From Microbacterium sp. ProA8 (GTDB lineage: Bacteria; Actinomycetota; Actinomycetes; Actinomycetales; Microbacteriaceae), in assembly GCF_039905635.1 (NCBI RefSeq), contig NZ_CP157000.1, forward strand, positions 2,914,001 to 2,978,000: DNA of 64,000 nt. Reading direction: 5' to 3'. Below the pieces are notes generated by a model that saw nothing but the letters and a program-made list of their open reading frames with translations, did no database searches and was not told the origin of the DNA. Made by a program: the position numbers and the translations under genes. Position 1 is the first letter of the stretch; each line of letters begins with the position of its first letter. Shown here in pieces: positions 33,736 to 43,108 of the stretch.

Positions 33736-34671
33736 GTGACCTTCGACATCCGTCACTATCGCGACGCCGGCGACCTCGAACTCCTCCTCACGCTGCCGTA
33801 CACGCTGAACCACGAGGTCGCTGACGATCTCGAGCAGGGTCGGCGGCGCCCGGAGTGGACCTGGCTGGCGGTCCGGGATGGGCGACTCGTCGGTCGTCTG
33901 GCACTGTGGGCGCCCGTCGGTGGGACTGAGCCCACCCAGCTCGACATCTTCGACACGGATGCCTCGTTGCCCGAGGCCGCACAGCGCGAGGTCGGCGCGG
34001 CACTGCTCGACGCCGCGCACACCGAACTGCTCTCCGGGCTGACCACCCCTCCGGAATACGCGCGCTACCTCGCCGCGGACTGGCGGGACGATGCGCACTC
34101 CCGCCGCGCGACGGAAGTGCTGCTCGAGCTGATGGAGAACGCCGGCGCCCGATTCGTCGTGGAGCGGCTGCGCCTGGAGTGGCGCGAGGGCACGCCGATC
34201 TCCGCACCTGACCCGCGGCTGACGTTCCGCCCGTTCGACTCCGACGACGAACTCATCGATCTCACCACTCGCGCCCTGGCCGGCACCCTGGACGCCCACA
34301 GCGTCGAGGAACTCGCGACCGCCGACGCGAGAGCCGTCGCCGAGTCCCAGTACGCGGACGAGTTCTCGCACTACGCGAGCCCTCGCGAGTGGTGGCGGGT
34401 CGCCACGCTCGAGACGGGAGAGGCCGTCGGGTTCGTCTTCCCCGCCCGCAACTCGTACCGACACATCATCGGCTACATCGGCGTGCTGCCCGAGCACCGC
34501 GGGAACGGCTACATCGACGGCATCCTCGCCGAAGGCACCCGCGTGCTCGCCTCCGCCGGCGCGGACTACATCCGCGCCTCCACCGACCTCGGAAACGAGC
34601 CGATGGCGAAGGCCTTCTCGCGCCAGGGCTACATCACGTTCGAACGGCTCATCAACATGGCGTGGGAGTGA
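33736..34671 (+). CDS. GNAT-family N-acetyltransferase
   Basis: A 311-residue protein with two GNAT-like halves. The second holds the acetyl-CoA-binding motif A, IGYIGVLPEHRGNGYIDGIL (R/Q-x-x-G-x-G form), followed by ADYIRASTDLGNEPMAKAFS and a C-terminal strand FERLINMAW. The first half is degenerate and may bind substrate. The substrate cannot be predicted. The start is GTG (33736). It stands alone between the truncated nucleotidyltransferase and a convergent small gene. Confidence 0.82.
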   Translation: MTFDIRHYRDAGDLELLLTLPYTLNHEVADDLEQGRRRPEWTWLAVRDGRLVGRLALWAPVGGTEPTQLDIFDTDASLPEAAQREVGAALLDAAHTELLSGLTTPPEYARYLAADWRDDAHSRRATEVLLELMENAGARFVVERLRLEWREGTPISAPDPRLTFRPFDSDDELIDLTTRALAGTLDAHSVEELATADARAVAESQYADEFSHYASPREWWRVATLETGEAVGFVFPARNSYRHIIGYIGVLPEHRGNGYIDGILAEGTRVLASAGADYIRASTDLGNEPMAKAFSRQGYITFERLINMAWE

Positions 34672-34744
34672 AGGCCGACCGTCACCACACGACGCCTGCT
34701 CGCCCCTCGGGCGGCCCACACCGCGCGGCAGCGAGCCGCCGTCC

Positions 34745-35080
34745 TCAGAAGGACTCGGGAAGGTCGTAGTCGACGTACGGCGGCTCTTGCGCGTCCACGC
34801 TGACTGGTCGCGTGATCGCGTCGATCCGCTCCTTCATGTCCTGCACGGCCTCGGAGTTGTCCGGCGCTTCCATCTCGGAGTTCGTGGACTCGACCATCAG
34901 GATCGTGCTGGCATCCAACAGGAACGACGCATCCACCGTGTTGCCGTCCGGGCTGACCGCCCTCAGTGTCACCGTGTCGGCGCGCGCGTTGTCGGCCACC
35001 AGACGCGCGTACTCCAGCAGCGTGTCTGCTGCTTCGTCGCCCATGAGAAGAGGCTTGTCGGCATAGCTCACATGCTTCAT
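34745..35080 (-). CDS. small protein of unknown function, paralogue of the protein at 38540-38896
   Basis: A 111-residue protein starting MKHVSYADKPLLMGDEAADT. It has a long N-terminal helix (DTLLEYARLVADNARADTV), two or three strands including SFLLDASTILMV, and a C-terminal acidic tail. It is related along its length to the protein at 38540-38896 (start MKRVTYAGSEFVTGDDIASA, central ILIGPASQIVV, then a helix with RLQAIERRL matching DMKERIDAI). The function is unknown. The strand pattern with a hydrophobic sheet suggests a small cytoplasmic alpha/beta fold. Confidence 0.65.
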   Translation of the reverse strand: MKHVSYADKPLLMGDEAADTLLEYARLVADNARADTVTLRAVSPDGNTVDASFLLDASTILMVESTNSEMEAPDNSEAVQDMKERIDAITRPVSVDAQEPPYVDYDLPESF

Positions 35081-35286
35081 GCGTGCACAGTAGGCGGCCC
35101 CTATCCAGCTTGTCTCGGGCATTGACAACTCCCCGCGGAGGTGTCGTCAATGGCACGTGCACGGCATCCGGAACCTGGGTAGCCCCGCGGATCGCGCTCG
35201 TCAACCCCCTCGGCGGAAGCGCCGGGCATCACCGACGCTGAACGCACTTCGCCGCTCGAACGCCGCTCACGCAACGAGGCAGAAGC

Positions 35287-35589
35287 ATGACCACGATCGA
35301 TCACCTCCCTACCCGCCGGCGCAGGCGGGACACGACGCTCATCGATACCGAGCAGCGCGAAGATCGGCATCGTGTGGAACTCACCTGGGTCGGCAACGGC
35401 GCCTGGCGCGCCCTCGACGTCACCGTCCCGCGGAACGACGCCCGCTGCCTCCTCGCCTATCTCGAGTGCCGCGGCGACCGGGTGGAGGTGACGTGGGTCC
35501 GGCCCTTCCGCCCACGTTCGGTATTCGCCTCGCCGCGGGACGCGTACCTTGCCGTGAATCTGTCGGCAGAGGAAGCATCCGCCGGCTGA
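35287..35589 (+). CDS. hypothetical protein
   Basis: A 100-residue protein starting MTTIDHLPTRRRRRDTTLID with a basic N-terminus, then a compact beta-rich segment (HRVELTWVGNGAWRALDVTV and VEVTWVRPF). An ATG with GAGGCAGAAGC upstream supports the start. No recognised domain; no membrane segment. The 206 bp upstream (35081-35286) holds no gene that I can support. Confidence 0.5.
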   Translation: MTTIDHLPTRRRRRDTTLIDTEQREDRHRVELTWVGNGAWRALDVTVPRNDARCLLAYLECRGDRVEVTWVRPFRPRSVFASPRDAYLAVNLSAEEASAG

Positions 35590-35650
35590 CACGCGGACAC
35601 GGGACCCACCCGTGGATGCCGAGCATGCACCGCTGACAGCGGCGCCCCGG

Positions 35651-36574
35651 TCACGCGAGCCGCATGGTGGCCTCGGCTCGCTCCGCCATGGTCGAAGCGA
35701 TCCGGGCGATCGTCTGCTGCATGACCTCTGCCGCCGGCGTCGGTGCGATGTCGGCGACTCGGGCGATGCTGATCGTGCGGGTCAGCGTGGGCTCCGCCAG
35801 ACGCACCGCACGCAGCCCTTTGCGTTCGATCATGACCATCGCAGGGACGATGGCGACGCCGATCCCTCGTTCCACGAAACGGAGCACGGCATCCATCTCC
35901 GCACCCTCGACGACCGCGCGCGGCGACAGTCCGGCCTCTTCGAAAGCGGCATCGGTGGTGCCGCGGAGGTCGTACGTCGAACTGAACACGATCTGCGGCA
36001 GCTCGGCCACCTCGGCGAGCCGGATGCTCTTGCCCGCGGTGAGCGGCGGGACGTCACTGGACGAGACGACGACGAGCTCCTCGACGAGGAGCGGAGTCAC
36101 CGTGAACTTCTCAGCGGATGCCTCACCCGACGTCGTGATCAGCGCGAGGTCGAGCTCACCGCCGCCGAGGGCTTCGAGCAGCGCGCGGGATCCCCGTTCG
36201 GTGATGTGCAGTTCGATGGCCGGATGTGCGGCGTGGAAGGCGCTCAGCACTTCTGCGACGAGGCTGACGCAGAGGGTGGGGGTGGCGCCCAGGCGCACGC
36301 GTCCGCGCCGGAGCCCTGCCAGCGCGTCGAGTTCGCGCCGAACGGATGCCGCGTCAGCCAGCATGCGGCGCGCCAGCGGCAGCAGCGACTCACCCGCGGC
36401 GGTGAGTACGCTGCCCGTGCGCGCCCGGGTGAACAGCTCCCCGCCGAGATCCTGCTCGAGCGCTGCGATCTGCCGACTCAGCGACGGCTGCGCGAGATGC
36501 AGCTGCTCGGCTGCGCGCGTGAAGTTGCCCACCTGCGCGACGGTCACGAAGGCACGCAGCTGTTCCAGGTTCAC
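35651..36574 (-). CDS. LysR-family transcriptional regulator
   Basis: A 307-residue LysR-type regulator. The N-terminal winged HTH is MNLEQLRAFVTVAQVGNFTR, then AAEQLHLAQPSLSRQIAALE (residues 1-40 and on). The effector-binding domain follows, with LGATPTLCVSLVAEVL and the second subdomain GIGVAIVPAMV. The start is GTG (36572-36574) with GGAG upstream. It is divergent from the flavoprotein gene at 36669, the usual layout for LysR regulators controlling the neighbouring gene. Confidence 0.9.
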   Translation of the reverse strand: MNLEQLRAFVTVAQVGNFTRAAEQLHLAQPSLSRQIAALEQDLGGELFTRARTGSVLTAAGESLLPLARRMLADAASVRRELDALAGLRRGRVRLGATPTLCVSLVAEVLSAFHAAHPAIELHITERGSRALLEALGGGELDLALITTSGEASAEKFTVTPLLVEELVVVSSSDVPPLTAGKSIRLAEVAELPQIVFSSTYDLRGTTDAAFEEAGLSPRAVVEGAEMDAVLRFVERGIGVAIVPAMVMIERKGLRAVRLAEPTLTRTISIARVADIAPTPAAEVMQQTIARIASTMAERAEATMRLA

Positions 36575-36631
36575 GGCTGCTCCAGATGCACATCGATAGC
36601 TTACCCGTATCGTTTTCAGTCAAAAGATGCA

Positions 36632-36661
36632 TTGGAGTAATGCGACCGTTCTGCCTACCGT
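36632..36661 (+). promoter_or_regulatory. promoter of the flavoprotein gene
   Basis: TTGGAG (36632-36637) and TACCGT (36656-36661) are separated by 18 bp and followed after seven bases by a GTG start (36669), giving a leaderless transcript. The element lies in the 94-bp spacer between the divergent LysR gene and the flavoprotein gene, where the regulator would bind. Confidence 0.5.
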
Positions 36662-36668
36662 GGAGGGC

Positions 36669-38402
36669 GTGAGCATTTCAGAGCGCCAGCTTTCCACCAC
36701 CGTCCTCGTGATCGGCACCGGTGGGTCGGGCCTTCGCGCAGCCATCGAACTCGCCGAGGCGGGCGTCGACGTCATCGCCCTCGGCAAGCGTCCGAAATCG
36801 GACGCGCACACCTCGCTGGCTGCCGGCGGCATCAACGCCGCCCTCTCGACGATGGACGCCGAAGACAGCTGGCAGCAGCACGCGGCCGACACGCTCAAAG
36901 AGAGCTACCTCCTCGCCAACCCGCACACCGTCGAGATCGTCACCTCGGGAGCCGCTCGCGGCATCGAAGACCTGGAGCGGTACGGCATGCCGTTCGCCCG
37001 CGAGGAAGACGGCCGCATCTCGCAGCGGTTCTTCGGCGCACACACCTATCGCCGTACCGCCTTCGCGGGCGACTACACCGGCCTCGAGATCCAGCGCACC
37101 CTGATCAACCGCGCGGCCCAGCTGGAGGTGCCCATCCTCGACACGATCTATGTCACGCGCATCCTCGTCAACGACGACGGCGCGGTCTTCGGCGCGTATG
37201 GCTTCGATCTCGAAGACGGCACCCGCTACCTGATCCACGCGGATGCCGTGATCCTCGCCGCCGGAGGGCACAACCGCATCTGGCGCCGCACCTCGTCGCG
37301 ACGCGACGAGAACACCGGCGACTCGTTCCGGCTCGCCGTCGAAGCCGGCGGCCGCCTGCGCGACCCGGAGCTCGTCCAGTTCCACCCGAGCGGCATCATC
37401 GAACCCGAGAACGCCGCCGGCACCCTCATCTCAGAGGCGGCCCGAGGCGAGGGCGGCATCCTGCGCAACGGCCTCGACGAGCGCTTCATGCACAAGTACG
37501 ACCCGGAGCGGCTCGAGCTCTCCACGCGCGACCGCGTCGCACTGGCCTGCTACACCGAGATCAAAGAGGGCCGCGGCACCCCCAACGGCGGCGTCTGGCT
37601 GGATGTCTCGCACCTGCCGCGCGAGACGATCATGACGCGCCTCCCCCGCGTGTACCAGACGATGCTCGAGCTGCAGATGCTCGACATCACCAAGGAGCCC
37701 ATCGAGATCGCGCCGACCGCGCACTACTCGATGGGCGGCGTCTGGGTGCGCTCCTCGGACCACGCCACGGACGTGCCCGGCCTCTACGCCATCGGCGAGG
37801 CGTCGTCCGGCCTGCACGGCGCGAACCGGCTCGGCGGCAACTCGCTGATCGAGCTGCTCGTGTTCGGGCGCATCGTCGGGCAAGCGGCCGCCGAGTATTC
37901 GGCGTCGCTGCCGGCGCAGAAGCGATCGGCCTCGGCCGTCGCCACTGCTCGAGGCGAGATCGACGGCCTGCTGGCGGCATCCGGAACCGAGAACGTGCGG
38001 GCGCTGCAGCGCGCCATCCGCGACACGATGACCGAGCACGCAGGAGTGGTGCGCGACGAACAGGGCCTTCTCGCCGGCCTCGCCGAGCTCGACGCCATCG
38101 AGGCGCGCATGGCCGACATCGGCGTGCACCCCGACATCGCGGGCTACCACGACCTCGCGCACGCGTTCGACCTGAAGTCGGCGGCTCTCGCCGCCCGCGC
38201 GACTCTCGAAGCAGCGCTCGAGCGCCGCGAGACCCGCGGCTGCCACAACCGCAGCGACTACCCCGAGACCGACCCCGAGCTGCAGGTGAACCTCGTCTGG
38301 TCGCCGGCCACCGGCGTCGTGCGCGAGGCGATTCCGCCGATTCCCGCCGAGATCGCCGCCCTGATGCGGGAGGTGTCGGTCGCCGGCAAGCTCGTCGAGT
38401 AG
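36669..38402 (+). CDS. FAD-binding fumarate reductase / L-aspartate oxidase-like flavoprotein
   Basis: A 577-residue flavoprotein of the succinate dehydrogenase/fumarate reductase family. It has the FAD-binding Rossmann motif VLVIGTGGSGLRAAIELAEAG near the N-terminus, LAAGGINAAL, the substrate-site HPSGI, the conserved TAHYSMGGVWV and GLYAIGEASSGLHGANRLGG. The C-terminal helical domain contains ETRGCHNRSDYPE. There is no neighbouring iron-sulfur subunit, which argues against a classical respiratory complex and for a soluble oxidase or dehydrogenase of the L-aspartate-oxidase type. The GTG at 36669 is chosen because of the leaderless promoter; an ATG at 36627 would add 14 residues. Confidence 0.82.
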   Translation: MSISERQLSTTVLVIGTGGSGLRAAIELAEAGVDVIALGKRPKSDAHTSLAAGGINAALSTMDAEDSWQQHAADTLKESYLLANPHTVEIVTSGAARGIEDLERYGMPFAREEDGRISQRFFGAHTYRRTAFAGDYTGLEIQRTLINRAAQLEVPILDTIYVTRILVNDDGAVFGAYGFDLEDGTRYLIHADAVILAAGGHNRIWRRTSSRRDENTGDSFRLAVEAGGRLRDPELVQFHPSGIIEPENAAGTLISEAARGEGGILRNGLDERFMHKYDPERLELSTRDRVALACYTEIKEGRGTPNGGVWLDVSHLPRETIMTRLPRVYQTMLELQMLDITKEPIEIAPTAHYSMGGVWVRSSDHATDVPGLYAIGEASSGLHGANRLGGNSLIELLVFGRIVGQAAAEYSASLPAQKRSASAVATARGEIDGLLAASGTENVRALQRAIRDTMTEHAGVVRDEQGLLAGLAELDAIEARMADIGVHPDIAGYHDLAHAFDLKSAALAARATLEAALERRETRGCHNRSDYPETDPELQVNLVWSPATGVVREAIPPIPAEIAALMREVSVAGKLVE

Positions 38403-38539
38403 GCCGTCTCGCGACCAGCGCAGGGCCTTCCCCGTCACACGACTGCGCGTCGACGACACCTTCCGTCGCGTGTAGCCCGTTCGCCGACATGCTGCAACCC
38501 CTAGAGGTGTTAGAGGGGCATGCGGGTAAGAAAGAGAGG

Positions 38540-38896
38540 GTGAAGAGAGTGACGTACGCGGGAAGCGAATTCGTGACCGGGGATGACATCGCGTCGGCAC
38601 TGCTCAGCTGCGGTCGGGCGCTGGCCGAGGCCGGCGAGGCCGAGGCGGTGACAGTTCCATCCTGGGAGCAGGACGGCACGATCACCGGGGTGATGATACT
38701 CATCGGCCCGGCGAGCCAGATCGTCGTCCAAGACGCCCACGTCGATGCAGATGAGCTCATCGACGTCACAGCCATCGCCCGGCTGCAGGCGATCGAGCGC
38801 CGCCTCCGACCGGTGGCCGCCGTCGACGTCGAGAACAGAGCCCGGGAAGAGTGGGACGTCGACAGCCGGAATCAGGCGTGGGACGGCGAGATGTGA
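38540..38896 (+). CDS. small protein of unknown function, paralogue of the protein at 34745-35080
   Basis: A 118-residue protein starting at GTG (MKRVTYAGSEFVTGDDIASA), with AGAAAGAGAGG as ribosome-binding site. Helix-strand order and several positions match the protein at 34745-35080. The C-terminus is acidic (EEWDVDSRNQAWDGEM). The function is unknown. The 137 bp upstream is non-coding. Confidence 0.65.
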   Translation: MKRVTYAGSEFVTGDDIASALLSCGRALAEAGEAEAVTVPSWEQDGTITGVMILIGPASQIVVQDAHVDADELIDVTAIARLQAIERRLRPVAAVDVENRAREEWDVDSRNQAWDGEM

Positions 38897-39028
38897 CCGG
38901 CAGCTGTGACGGACCGCTTGTGTGACCGGCCGATGTGACGGACGGGCGGGTGTGAGGAACGGGCACGCTGCCGCGGCATCCTGTTCCCGCACATGAGCGG
39001 TGAGCGATAGCGCAAGCGCGGCGACCCG

Positions 39029-39457
39029 CTATTGCAGGCAGAACTCGTGGCCCTCCGGGTCCCTCATCTGGAAGTAGGTCTCGGGCCAGGGACCCCACGA
39101 CTGGTCGACGAGGCGGACGACCTCTGCTCCGAGCGAGACGAGACGATCCTTCTCGGCTTCGAGCTCTTCGCGGGACGGCGGCCGTCCGGGTGTGGCGCTG
39201 ATGTCGAGATGCAACCGATTGCGCCCGTCCTTCTTCTCGGAGGCGTGGTGGAAGAACAGCCTCGGCCCGACCCCCTCAGGATCCTCGGCGAGTCCGCGGT
39301 TGGAGAGATCCGCCTCGCTCAGCCCGGAGGCGAGCAGCTCGCGCTTCAGCGGCTCGTCCCACGTCGCCTCCGGATAGCCGAACACCGCAGCCCAGAAACG
39401 GGCCAGCGCCGGAGGATCGTCGGCGTAGAACGTGATGTTGCCGAGCTTGCCCGTCAT
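39029..39457 (-). CDS. glyoxalase/VOC-fold protein
   Basis: A 142-residue protein with two beta-alpha-beta-beta-beta modules of the vicinal oxygen chelate fold: GNITFYADDPPALARFWAAV at the N-terminus and YFQMRDPEGHEFCLQ at the C-terminus, with the metal-ligand-like H in RLHLDISA and E in the last strand. It is of the glyoxalase-like group common in actinobacteria; the substrate is unknown. The ATG at 39455-39457 follows GAAGGTGG; a start nine codons upstream is possible. It is 69 bp downstream of dnaE2 on the same strand. Confidence 0.82.
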   Translation of the reverse strand: MTGKLGNITFYADDPPALARFWAAVFGYPEATWDEPLKRELLASGLSEADLSNRGLAEDPEGVGPRLFFHHASEKKDGRNRLHLDISATPGRPPSREELEAEKDRLVSLGAEVVRLVDQSWGPWPETYFQMRDPEGHEFCLQ

Positions 39458-39526
39458 GACGACCACCTTCTCTCCCACGGCGTCGATGCCGCGACACCGC
39501 CACCCTAGAGCTTTCTCCCGGGCGTC

Positions 39527-42500
39527 TCAGCGGAAGTCCCTCGCGCGGTGCTGCACGCCCACCCGGAGGTCTTCGAACCGGTCGGCGATGAGGTTCGTCA
39601 CTCCCTCGGCCGAACGCTCCAGGATGCCGCGGGCGATGAGAGCGGGCGAGTCGCGCACGACCCGGCGGTACCTGTTCCAGACGCCGAGCGAGCACACCAC
39701 GTTCACGAGTCCGTGCTCGTCCTCGAGATTCAGGAAGGTGATTCCGGATGCCGTGGCCGGCCGCTGCCGGTGGGTCACGAGTCCGCCGACCTCCACGCGG
39801 CGCCCCACCTCGTGGCTGCGCAGTTCGCGAGACGTCAGGACGCCGCGCGCATCGAGCCCGGAGCGGTAGTGGCTCAGCGGATGGTCGTCGGTCGAGATGC
39901 CGGTGGCCCAGAGGTCGGCGGCGAGGCGCTCGTAGCTGGTGGGATCGGCGAACAGCGGCGGCTGCACGGCGATGAGCGAGTCGGGCAGGAACTCGGGGCG
40001 ATCCTGCGCCGCCGACCCGGCCAGCCAGATCGCCTCCCGCCGGCTGAGACCGAGGCACTCGAATGCCCCGGCGGTGGCGAGCGCCTCGACCTGCGCCGCG
40101 GTGATGCTGGTGCGCCGCACCAGATCTCGCTGGTCGCGGAACAGACCTCCGGCCTCGCGTGCGGCGACGATGCGCTGGGCCACGGCCGCGCCGATTCCCT
40201 TCACCCCGGCAAGGCCCAGCCGCACCGCGGACGCGCCGTCGCGCCGATGCGCCGCGGACTCGTCGGGAGCGTCGAGGTCGAAGAGCCCGACCGGTGGCTG
40301 GTCGCGCTCGAGGCAGGAGTCCAGGCCGCTCCCGGTCGCTGAGCTTGCCGAAGCGCCGTCCACCCGCTCGAGCACGGCCTCGACGCCCGACAGGTGCAGG
40401 TCGGGGCGACGCACCTCGACGCCGTGATGGCGCGCGTCGCTCACGAGGGTCGCCGGAGAGTAGAAGCCCATCGGCTGCGCCCGCAGCAGCCCCGCGAGGA
40501 ACGCCGCCGGGTAGTGCAGCTTGATCCACGAACTCGCATAGACGAGCAGAGCGAACGACAGCGAGTGCGACTCCGCGAACCCGAAGTTCGCGAACGCCTG
40601 GATCTTGGCGTAGATCGCGTCGGCCTCCTCCCCCACGAGCCCGTTCTCGGCCATGCCGGCGTACAGCTTCTCTTTCAGAGAGTCGATGCGCTCCACTCCG
40701 CGCTTGGACCCCATCGCCCGTCGCAGCAGATCGGCGTCCTCGCCGGTGAGCCCGCCGACGGCCATGCCCATCTGCATGAGCTGCTCCTGGAACACCGGAA
40801 TCCCGAGCGTCCGCTCGAGCACCGGCACCAGCTTGGGGTGGGCGTACGTGACCTTCTTCTGCCCGAGCTTGCGCTTGACGAACGGGTGCACGGCGCCGCC
40901 CTGGATGGGTCCGGGGCGGATCAGCGCGATCTCGATCACGAGGTCGTAGAAGCGCCGGGGCTGCAGGCGCGGCAGCAGGCCCATCTGCGCCCGCGACTCG
41001 ACCTGGAAGACGCCGATCGAATCCGCCCGGCACAGCATGTCGTAGACCGCCTTCTCCTCCTTCGGGATCGTCGACAGCTCCCAGTCGTCCCCCGTCGAGG
41101 CGCGGATCATGTCGAAGCAGTACTGCAGGGCCGCCAGCATTCCGAGTCCCAGCAGGTCGAACTTGACCAGCCCCATCCAGGCGGCGTCGTCCTTGTCCCA
41201 CTGGATCACCGTGCGGTTCTCCATGCGGGCGTGCTCGATCGGCACGACCTCGCCCACCGGCCGGTCGGTGAGCACCATGCCGCCGGAGTGGATGCCGAGA
41301 TGCCGCGGCGCCTTGAGCAGCTCGGACGCGAACTCGAGCACCTGGTCGGGGATGTCGTGGCCGGCGCCCGTCTCGAGCAGAGCCCCCCACCCTTCGATCT
41401 GCTTGGACCAGGCATCCTGCTGCCCCGGCGAATGCCCCAGCGCCTTGGCCATGTCGCGGACGGCGTTCTTGGGCCGGTACTGGATGACGTTCGCGACCTG
41501 CGCCGCGCGATCGCGTCCGTACTCCTGGTAGACCCACTGGATGATCTCTTCCCGACGATCGGAGTCGAAGTCGACGTCGATGTCGGGCTCCTCTTCGCGC
41601 AGGCTCGACAGAAACCGCTCGAACGGCAGGTCGTAACCGATCGCATCGACAGCCGTGATGTCGAGCAGATAGCAGATGGCGCTGTTGGCGGCGGACCCGC
41701 GACCTTGACACAGGATGCCGCGGCGCCGTGCCTCTTGCACGATGCCGTGGACGATCAGGAAGTAGCCCGGAAAGTCCTTCAGCTCGATGACGCCGAGCTC
41801 CTTCTCGATGCGCGCCCGGTTCTCGTCGGTCAGGTGCGGGTACTTGCGCGGCACCGCATCCCACACCAGCTTGCGCAGCCACGACATCGGCGTGTGCCCC
41901 TCGGGCACCTTCTGCTTCGGCAGCGCGGGCTTGGCCTTGCGCAGCGGAAAGGCGAGCTCGTCGGCGAGCGTCACGGTGCGGGCCACGGCATCCGGGAACC
42001 TCACGAACCGCTCCGCCATCTCAGCCCCCGACCGCAGGTGCGCCCCGGCGTGCACAGGCAGCCAGCCGTCGAGTTCGTCGAGCCCGCGGTTGGCCCGCAC
42101 GGCGGCGACCGCCGCGGCGAGCAGCTGCCGCTGCGGCACGGCGTAGTGGACGTTGTTCGTCGCGAGGAGGGGCAGGCCACGCTCGCGCGCGAGCCCGGCG
42201 AGCACGTCGTTCTCGCGCGTGTCGAGCGGATTGCCGTGGTCGATGAGCTCGACGTGCACGGCATCGCGCCCGAACAGCGTCACGAGGCGGTCGAGCTCGT
42301 GGGCGGCGGCATCCGCTCCCGCCTTTCCCGGCGCCGAGGCGAGCGCCCGGCGCACGGCGCCCTTGCGGCACCCGGTGAGCACCGTCCACTCCCCCGCGGC
42401 CTGCGCGGCGAGCTCGTCGAGGTCGTAGACCGGTCGCCCCTTCTCGGCCCCCTGCAGCTGGGCATGGGTGATCGCGCCGGCCAGCCGGTGATAGCCCTCC

Positions 42501-42946
42501 TCGCCGCGGGCGAGCACGAGCAGATGCGCGCCGACCGGGTCGGCCTCGCCGTTCTGCGGCTTCGGCAGCTCGAGCGACAGCTCGGCGCCGAACACCGTCT
42601 TCAGCTGCAGCGCCTCGGCGGCCTCGGCGAAGCGGACGATGCCGTAGAAGCCGTCGTGGTCGGTGACCGCGAGGGCGTGCAGTCCCAGGCGCTCGGCCTC
42701 TTCGGCGAGCTCCTCCGGCGACGAGGCACCGTCGAGGAACGAGTACGACGAGTGGGCGTGCAGCTCGGCGTACGGGATGGCGTCGGCCGGACGCTCGATC
42801 TCGGGTGCGACGTACGGCCCCCGCTTGCGCGACCACGCCGGGCTGTCGCCGCCGTCCGCACCGACCGGCGGCGCCTCGGGCCTGCGGCGACCGCTCAGCA
42901 CGCGCTCCATCTCGGACCACGGCACGCCCGGGTTGTTGAAGCCCAT
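39527..42946 (-). CDS. dnaE2: error-prone DNA polymerase III alpha subunit
   Basis: A 1139-residue C-family polymerase, the synthesis component of the ImuA-ImuB-DnaE2 mutasome that copies damaged DNA. The PHP domain is at the N-terminus (YAELHAHSSYSFLDGASSPE, VTDHDGFYG). The polymerase core contains GRGSAANSAICYLL and the catalytic triad segment EEPDIDVDFDSDRRE, and later GIPVFQEQLMQM. A C-terminal OB-fold region follows with GGLVTHRQRPATASG. The ATG at 42944-42946 has GAGGG upstream. A short in-frame stretch near the sequence coding ASASSATGSGLDSCLERD (40290-40360) derives from a REP-like sequence. It follows imuB by 162 bp and the cassette is under the LexA box at 45594. Confidence 0.95.
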   Translation of the reverse strand: MGFNNPGVPWSEMERVLSGRRRPEAPPVGADGGDSPAWSRKRGPYVAPEIERPADAIPYAELHAHSSYSFLDGASSPEELAEEAERLGLHALAVTDHDGFYGIVRFAEAAEALQLKTVFGAELSLELPKPQNGEADPVGAHLLVLARGEEGYHRLAGAITHAQLQGAEKGRPVYDLDELAAQAAGEWTVLTGCRKGAVRRALASAPGKAGADAAAHELDRLVTLFGRDAVHVELIDHGNPLDTRENDVLAGLARERGLPLLATNNVHYAVPQRQLLAAAVAAVRANRGLDELDGWLPVHAGAHLRSGAEMAERFVRFPDAVARTVTLADELAFPLRKAKPALPKQKVPEGHTPMSWLRKLVWDAVPRKYPHLTDENRARIEKELGVIELKDFPGYFLIVHGIVQEARRRGILCQGRGSAANSAICYLLDITAVDAIGYDLPFERFLSSLREEEPDIDVDFDSDRREEIIQWVYQEYGRDRAAQVANVIQYRPKNAVRDMAKALGHSPGQQDAWSKQIEGWGALLETGAGHDIPDQVLEFASELLKAPRHLGIHSGGMVLTDRPVGEVVPIEHARMENRTVIQWDKDDAAWMGLVKFDLLGLGMLAALQYCFDMIRASTGDDWELSTIPKEEKAVYDMLCRADSIGVFQVESRAQMGLLPRLQPRRFYDLVIEIALIRPGPIQGGAVHPFVKRKLGQKKVTYAHPKLVPVLERTLGIPVFQEQLMQMGMAVGGLTGEDADLLRRAMGSKRGVERIDSLKEKLYAGMAENGLVGEEADAIYAKIQAFANFGFAESHSLSFALLVYASSWIKLHYPAAFLAGLLRAQPMGFYSPATLVSDARHHGVEVRRPDLHLSGVEAVLERVDGASASSATGSGLDSCLERDQPPVGLFDLDAPDESAAHRRDGASAVRLGLAGVKGIGAAVAQRIVAAREAGGLFRDQRDLVRRTSITAAQVEALATAGAFECLGLSRREAIWLAGSAAQDRPEFLPDSLIAVQPPLFADPTSYERLAADLWATGISTDDHPLSHYRSGLDARGVLTSRELRSHEVGRRVEVGGLVTHRQRPATASGITFLNLEDEHGLVNVVCSLGVWNRYRRVVRDSPALIARGILERSAEGVTNLIADRFEDLRVGVQHRARDFR
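40333..40355. repeat. REP-like sequence inside dnaE2
   Basis: CGGTCGCTGAGC followed by TTGCCGAAGCG resembles the repeat block CGGTCGTTGAGC... in the spacer between imuB and dnaE2 (42965-42997). It lies in a variable linker of DnaE2 and keeps the reading frame. Confidence 0.45.
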
Positions 42947-42965
42947 CAGCCCTCACCCCGATCCC

Positions 42966-43094
42966 GGTCGTTGAGCGAGCGCAGCGAGACGAAACGCACC
43001 GCACCGACGCCGTTCGTCGGCCCGGGGCGTTTCGTCTCTGCGTTTCGACTCGCAAGCTCGCTCAACGACCACGTTCCTCGCTCGCTCAACGACC
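42966..43094. repeat. REP-like inverted repeats between imuB and dnaE2
   Basis: GGTCGTTGAGCGAGC (42966-42980) is matched by its exact reverse complement twice, at 43056-43070 and 43080-43094. The inner pieces GACGAAACGC and GCGTTTCGTC also pair. The 162-bp spacer is almost entirely made of these elements, which could form a large cruciform or RNA hairpin between the two genes. Confidence 0.7.
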
Positions 43095-43108
43095 GGGAGC
43101 CAAGCTCC

